Source of the DNA: Verrucomicrobiota bacterium
Lineage (GTDB): Bacteria > Verrucomicrobiota > Verrucomicrobiia > Verrucomicrobiales > Verrucomicrobiaceae
Direction of reading: 5' to 3'
DNA: 18,723 nucleotides
Assembly: GCA_023428335.1 (NCBI GenBank)
Contig: JAEYYS010000167.1
Span: forward strand, 1 to 18,723
Positions 15,270 through 18,723 of the stretch are shown piece after piece. The translations under genes and the position numbers were made by a program. The first letter of the stretch is position 1. Each line of letters opens with the position of its first letter. A model generated the notes under the pieces. The model searched no databases. It saw nothing but the letters and a program-made list of their open reading frames with translations, and was not told the origin of the DNA.

Positions 15270-15767
15270 TCAGCGAAACTTGCCAGTGATGTCGAACCAA
15301 TACTCCCGAATCAACGTGATTGTGCTTTGCTGCCGCTTTTCGAGGTGTTTGTCGAAGTCGAAGTTCGAATCCTGAATTCCTTCCGGCCCTTCAAACTCGG
15401 CTTTCAACTCCTCCCAGACGCGCTCAGGCACGGCTTGCACCTCAACCGTAAGATGATCAAAAGCGCGGCCCCCTTCACGGACAAGATGCTGACTCTGATT
15501 GCGCCACTGGATTCCAGAAAAGCTGTCGCCCACGGGTCGCTGAATGATCAACTCTTCATGAAGACGCTTTTCGATGAAGACATTCTGCCACCCGAGCCAG
15601 TCGAAGGGCATCCCCTCAACATCCGGATCTTCATTGTTGAGAATGCACGCATCCTGCATCGAATACCCCCAGCCGCCACGAATGGGCAATTCCCCTCCAA
15701 GGGATTTGAAATGCGCGAGTAGAACGTCACGAGGACTGGCTTCGGTTTTGAGGGGTGGTATATACAT
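15270..15767 (-). CDS. Unrecognised 165-aa protein downstream of the MIT_C-like gene
   Basis: Not assigned to a family. The sequence opens MYIPPLKTEASPRDVLLAHF, then has a glycine/aromatic patch (GGWGYSMQDACI), an acidic turn (NNEDPDVEGMPFDWLGW), a probable strand KRLHEELIIQRP, a DHLTVEVQAVPERVWEEL helix region and a C-terminal EKRQQSTITLIREYWFDIT. No signal peptide or membrane helix is present, so it should be cytoplasmic. The whole frame is coherent and uses the same base composition as the genes before it. It starts 26 nt after the MIT_C-like stop, on the same strand, so it may be a third component of that unit, a regulator or an antidote. That role is guesswork from position. Confidence 0.72.
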   Translation of the reverse strand: MYIPPLKTEASPRDVLLAHFKSLGGELPIRGGWGYSMQDACILNNEDPDVEGMPFDWLGWQNVFIEKRLHEELIIQRPVGDSFSGIQWRNQSQHLVREGGRAFDHLTVEVQAVPERVWEELKAEFEGPEGIQDSNFDFDKHLEKRQQSTITLIREYWFDITGKFR

Positions 15768-15793
15768 TGATTAGGAACATATTTGCCAATGCA

Positions 15794-16681
15794 TCAACTG
15801 TGAGGTGCTGCTGGAAGATCTACTCTAGGTGCAAATGTCAAAAAAATATCACGGTTGGTGCCTGTTCGAGGATCAAACAGGTCAATTCCACGTCCCAGGT
15901 TTAAAGTGAAGGATGGAGTCTTCAAGTAACGCTCGTGAGGCAGACTGCTTTCGCCATGACGTATCACGGTTGGCGCAATCTGAGTATCGGCGCAAAGCTC
16001 GTCAAGGCGATCCTGAATGTTTCTAGTTCGATAACCTTCCGTATGAATCACAAGTTCAATCCTGTGCTTAGATTGCCCGAGAAAATCAATCCACCACGGC
16101 AGGTTGTGGTAAAAATTATCGCCAAATTCTCGCCCGATCACACTATCGTAGATTTCGAATTTCCCTTCAACCAACAGGATTCTGGAAAGGTGCTTGTGGA
16201 AAAAATCGGACGGCGTGATAACACCCCGCGGCAACGACAGCCCGAACTTGGCCTGCTGACATCTGGCCGCAAAATCACTTCCATGGAACCTGTCTACCGA
16301 TGTCACTTCCACCTTGCCGCTCGGCAAAGTTCCGGCAGTTTCGGTAATTATCGCATCCAGACAAGGATGACTGCGGTTTCGAAGCGCTACAGCCGCCGTT
16401 GTTAAATCATCATCCTTTTCGTCGACATCCAAAATGTCAACGAAGCGCTGCAACTCCCAGAGTTTCTCAAGCAAGGAGAAAATTAACTTGCGGGTGTCTT
16501 GATTTTCAATCGCCTTCACCGCATCCCTCAACTCCTGACCTGTGCGCCAGTCCGTTGTCTCAGCCAGCAAGCAGTTCCCGAGAATCACTCGGAAGATGCC
16601 AATAAGCGCATCCGCCCCAATCCCACCCATGCAGGAAAGCTTGCTGACGGATTGCGGATCAAGAAAAACACAAAAGATCAT
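15794..16681 (-). CDS. 295-aa protein with a C-terminal MIT_C (PLD-like)-type domain
   Basis: The C-terminal half (about 157-285) resembles, by eye, the MIT_C domain, a phospholipase-D-like fold known from eukaryotic MITD1 and found in some bacteria. The order matches: a strand KFEIYDSVIG (174-183), an aromatic helix NLPWWIDFLG, a strand RIELVIHTE (207-215), then LPHERYL (247-253) and LNLGRGIDLFDP (260-271), compared with a HDRxx...IGRGLDYF arrangement in MITD1. H249 would be the candidate functional histidine. The N-terminal half (1-150) opens with a strand ending in Asp (IFCVFLD) and is mostly helical; it is unrecognised. No membrane segment is apparent. The ATG is 3 nt after the ATPase stop. 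Codons and composition are more AT-rich than in the 1-14 kb genes, consistent with transfer. Confidence 0.78.
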   Translation of the reverse strand: MIFCVFLDPQSVSKLSCMGGIGADALIGIFRVILGNCLLAETTDWRTGQELRDAVKAIENQDTRKLIFSLLEKLWELQRFVDILDVDEKDDDLTTAAVALRNRSHPCLDAIITETAGTLPSGKVEVTSVDRFHGSDFAARCQQAKFGLSLPRGVITPSDFFHKHLSRILLVEGKFEIYDSVIGREFGDNFYHNLPWWIDFLGQSKHRIELVIHTEGYRTRNIQDRLDELCADTQIAPTVIRHGESSLPHERYLKTPSFTLNLGRGIDLFDPRTGTNRDIFLTFAPRVDLPAAPHS

Positions 16682-16684
16682 GGC

Positions 16685-18723
16685 TCAAAACATTTCATCC
16701 AACCTATCCTCAAAAAAACCCTGTGGCCAGTTGTCTCGAAAACGCCCATGCTCGTCGATCCGCAATTCCTGAATTGCCGATCCATGTTCGCTAGGCTGAA
16801 CATACAAAACCGCCACATCCTGAGGATTGATCGGGCAAACACCGTCCGGCAGTTTATTCCTTGTTGTTTCCCGAATTCGTCTCAGCACGCGGAGAATCAA
16901 ATGCTCGCTGTGGGTTTCGAGGACGAAGGTGTTTCCGCGTCCGAGGGCGGACTCGATGAACAGATCTCCGAGTTCGGCTTGCAGGCGGGGGTGCAGGTGC
17001 AATTCCGGCTGCTCCATGACAATGATTTCTTTCTGCGAATCCATGGCTTGAACTAGAACAGGGACCAACTGGCTGATGCCCACGCCGATGTCCCGGCAGG
17101 AGACGGCTTTTCCGGTTTTGGCGTCTTTGAGAAAGACTGTCTTGGATTTGTCAGTGCGGAAGGCGCTTTCGGATACCTTAATGGCTTCATCAAGATCCGA
17201 CTCGGCATCCCAACCAGCGCCGTCATGGCCTGTTGTCGTGCCCTCAAGGTTCTCTTTATTAAGAATATCCGCTTTCCATCGATCAATGCGTTCCAGAAGA
17301 TGCGTGCGCAACCCTTGTCCGTATTGTTCCTGTACAGCCTGATGCCCCACGGTAATTTGCAGGCAAGAATTCTGTGTTGCGAGCCATTCGTTGACTTGCT
17401 CCCGCAAGGTGCCGCTCAACCCAAGCCGGCGCCAAGCGAACCAGCCATGGGAATCCTTGCCCTCAGGAAGCTCCGCGACTTTGATGTCGCGGCTTGGGTA
17501 GGCTCGAATCGGCCCGAGATAGGACAATGATCCAAACTGGGCTTCCGCTGCACCCTGGCAAAGACGCAGCAAGTCCACTTCTGGCATCATCGAATCCGAA
17601 TCCCTTCTACCGAGCAGCTTCAAAATATTGGCATCGCTTGTTTGAGCCTCTGTGGCAGCAGATTCCAGTAGCCTCGGACTGCCCGGCAGCCAAGAAGTTG
17701 CATCGTCAAAGACCACCCTGAATCCAGCGCTGTCACGCTCGAACCTGAAATGCGCCGCGTCTTGATCTCTGGAACCGCCAAGGAGTGGAGCATGTGTTCC
17801 CAAATCAAGCTTCAGGAGTTCCAACTCCGAGACTTCGTTTCTCTCTGCCAGAAGCAGAGTGTTTTCGCCGCTTCGAATCTCGAACCGAACGAGGGACGGT
17901 CGCTCCGCTTCGGCCGCAGGCAGTGGCTTGTGTTTCAATTCGTCAAACATCCTGCAAACAAGATTTTGCAGTTCCACGATCACTTCCTCAGCACTGGGAG
18001 GTTTGCCATAAGAAGGGGATTCGTCACGAACTGCCAGTCCAAGGTCCTTGAGAGGACCGTATTCCTGTGCGGCTTGGCTGAGCTTGGGACATTCCTTCTC
18101 AAAAACTTCTGAGAAGTCGGGAGCCTGCAAATTTTCAATATTGGCATAGGGATAGTCGTTCTCATCAAGTGCTGCCTCCAGCCACAGCTTGAGCCGGCTT
18201 TCTCCATATTCAGCCGAGATCATCTGGGTGAGCGAGTCTTTGGTCAGCTTTTTTGCCAGCTCAATTCCCCATTCGAGAAGATCCTGCAAGGGCTTGCTCT
18301 GAAGCGCCTTATCGAGACGCTCCTTCACCATCGCCCGCAGACGGGCATGGTAGTTCGCTGGGGGTGGGCAGGTGGCAAAGCGGGAGATGATCTCGACATC
18401 CAAGCTGCCGCGCAGCCGAAGGCACAGGCGATTTTCCACCTCGGCGCTGGCGTCGCTTCCGTGGCGGAACTGTTTGAACCCGCCAAGGTCCACTCCCTGG
18501 CGGGAGCCATTCAATTCCACGTTGGCGTCCCCGGCAGATGGCCAATAGACATCCAACGGGTGTTTGCGACCATGAGGCGGACAAACGACATCCTTCAGCC
18601 AGAGCAGGTAGTGGAGAAGGCTGGACTTTCCGCCGCTGTTGGGACCGAAGACCAGGGTGATCGGCTTCAGGGGGATATTCTGAGGATGTGGGCCAAACGC
18701 CTTAAAATTGGCGACGCCAAGAT
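16685..18723 (-). CDS. AAA/SMC-like ATPase with DUF3696-type C-terminus (5' end cut)
   Basis: The frame stays open to the window edge, so an internal TTG at 18556 is not the start. At least 678 residues are visible, beginning LGVANFKAFG, which is typical of the first ten or so residues of this family, so only a few codons are missing. Walker A is FGPNSGGKSS (residues 25-34). An ABC-like GVGISQLVPVLV precedes Walker B IIVMEQPELHLHP (about 566-578), and LETHSEHLILRVLRRI supplies the H-loop. The tail VAVLYVQPSE...GRFRDNWPQGFFEDRLDEMF fits DUF3696. Such ATPases act on nucleic acid or as sensors in many defence modules, but no catalogued system was recognised. It is the first gene of a tight unit with the MIT_C-like protein, and is AT-rich relative to the core genes. 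Confidence 0.88.
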   Translation of the reverse strand, partial: LGVANFKAFGPHPQNIPLKPITLVFGPNSGGKSSLLHYLLWLKDVVCPPHGRKHPLDVYWPSAGDANVELNGSRQGVDLGGFKQFRHGSDASAEVENRLCLRLRGSLDVEIISRFATCPPPANYHARLRAMVKERLDKALQSKPLQDLLEWGIELAKKLTKDSLTQMISAEYGESRLKLWLEAALDENDYPYANIENLQAPDFSEVFEKECPKLSQAAQEYGPLKDLGLAVRDESPSYGKPPSAEEVIVELQNLVCRMFDELKHKPLPAAEAERPSLVRFEIRSGENTLLLAERNEVSELELLKLDLGTHAPLLGGSRDQDAAHFRFERDSAGFRVVFDDATSWLPGSPRLLESAATEAQTSDANILKLLGRRDSDSMMPEVDLLRLCQGAAEAQFGSLSYLGPIRAYPSRDIKVAELPEGKDSHGWFAWRRLGLSGTLREQVNEWLATQNSCLQITVGHQAVQEQYGQGLRTHLLERIDRWKADILNKENLEGTTTGHDGAGWDAESDLDEAIKVSESAFRTDKSKTVFLKDAKTGKAVSCRDIGVGISQLVPVLVQAMDSQKEIIVMEQPELHLHPRLQAELGDLFIESALGRGNTFVLETHSEHLILRVLRRIRETTRNKLPDGVCPINPQDVAVLYVQPSEHGSAIQELRIDEHGRFRDNWPQGFFEDRLDEMF

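Noticed and set aside
16685..18556. TTG at 18556 as the start of the ATPase
   Set aside because: The frame continues upstream and contains the Walker A motif, so starting at 18556 would remove the nucleotide-binding site.

Overview
The window is a GC-rich bacterial chromosome segment, most likely from Verrucomicrobiota or a close relative in the PVC group. Two things point there. One is the pairing of a DUF1552 secreted protein with a large CxxCH-bearing DUF1592/DUF1588/DUF1585 protein, next to a sialate O-acetylesterase-type (SASA) esterase and a LamG/DUF1080-like protein. The other is the general lack of Shine-Dalgarno sequences before starts. MurJ shows that the cell makes peptidoglycan. 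The taxon is an inference from gene content, not from a marker gene.

Layout. Positions 1-8491 are dense housekeeping DNA: the 3' end of recN, then bioD one base later; a short AT-rich inverted repeat; a convergent pair (DUF456 membrane protein overlapped by a YdjA-type nitroreductase); an EVE-domain protein; a compact reverse-strand operon of tsaC/sua5, murJ and an unknown membrane-anchored protein (gaps of 5 and 3 nt); and zwf, divergent from tsaC across a 254-nt regulatory gap that holds a good sigma70-like promoter and a perfect palindrome. Positions 8513-14162 form a reverse-strand block of four exported proteins (LamG-like, DUF1552, DUF1592-family cytochrome-like protein, SASA esterase), whose DUF1552 and DUF1592 genes share a 4-nt stop/start overlap. 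This looks like a cell-envelope or extracellular polymer-processing set typical of the PVC group.

Positions 14201-18723 look like accessory DNA. Base composition is visibly more AT-rich from about 15.2 kb onward. All genes lie on the reverse strand. In transcription order they are an AAA/SMC-like ATPase with a C-terminal DUF3696-type tail (cut by the window edge within a few codons of its start), a 295-aa protein whose C-terminal half resembles the phospholipase-D-like MIT_C fold, an unrecognised 165-aa protein and a Fic protein with an intact AMPylation motif. The ATPase and the MIT_C-like gene are only 3 nt apart and are the best candidate for an undescribed two- or three-gene system, possibly an anti-phage module built on a nucleotide-sensing ATPase plus an effector. 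That role is inference: no system name could be matched.

No tRNA, rRNA, CRISPR array, transposase, integrase or attachment site was seen. No gene-free stretch exceeds 300 bases; the longest is 6696-6949.
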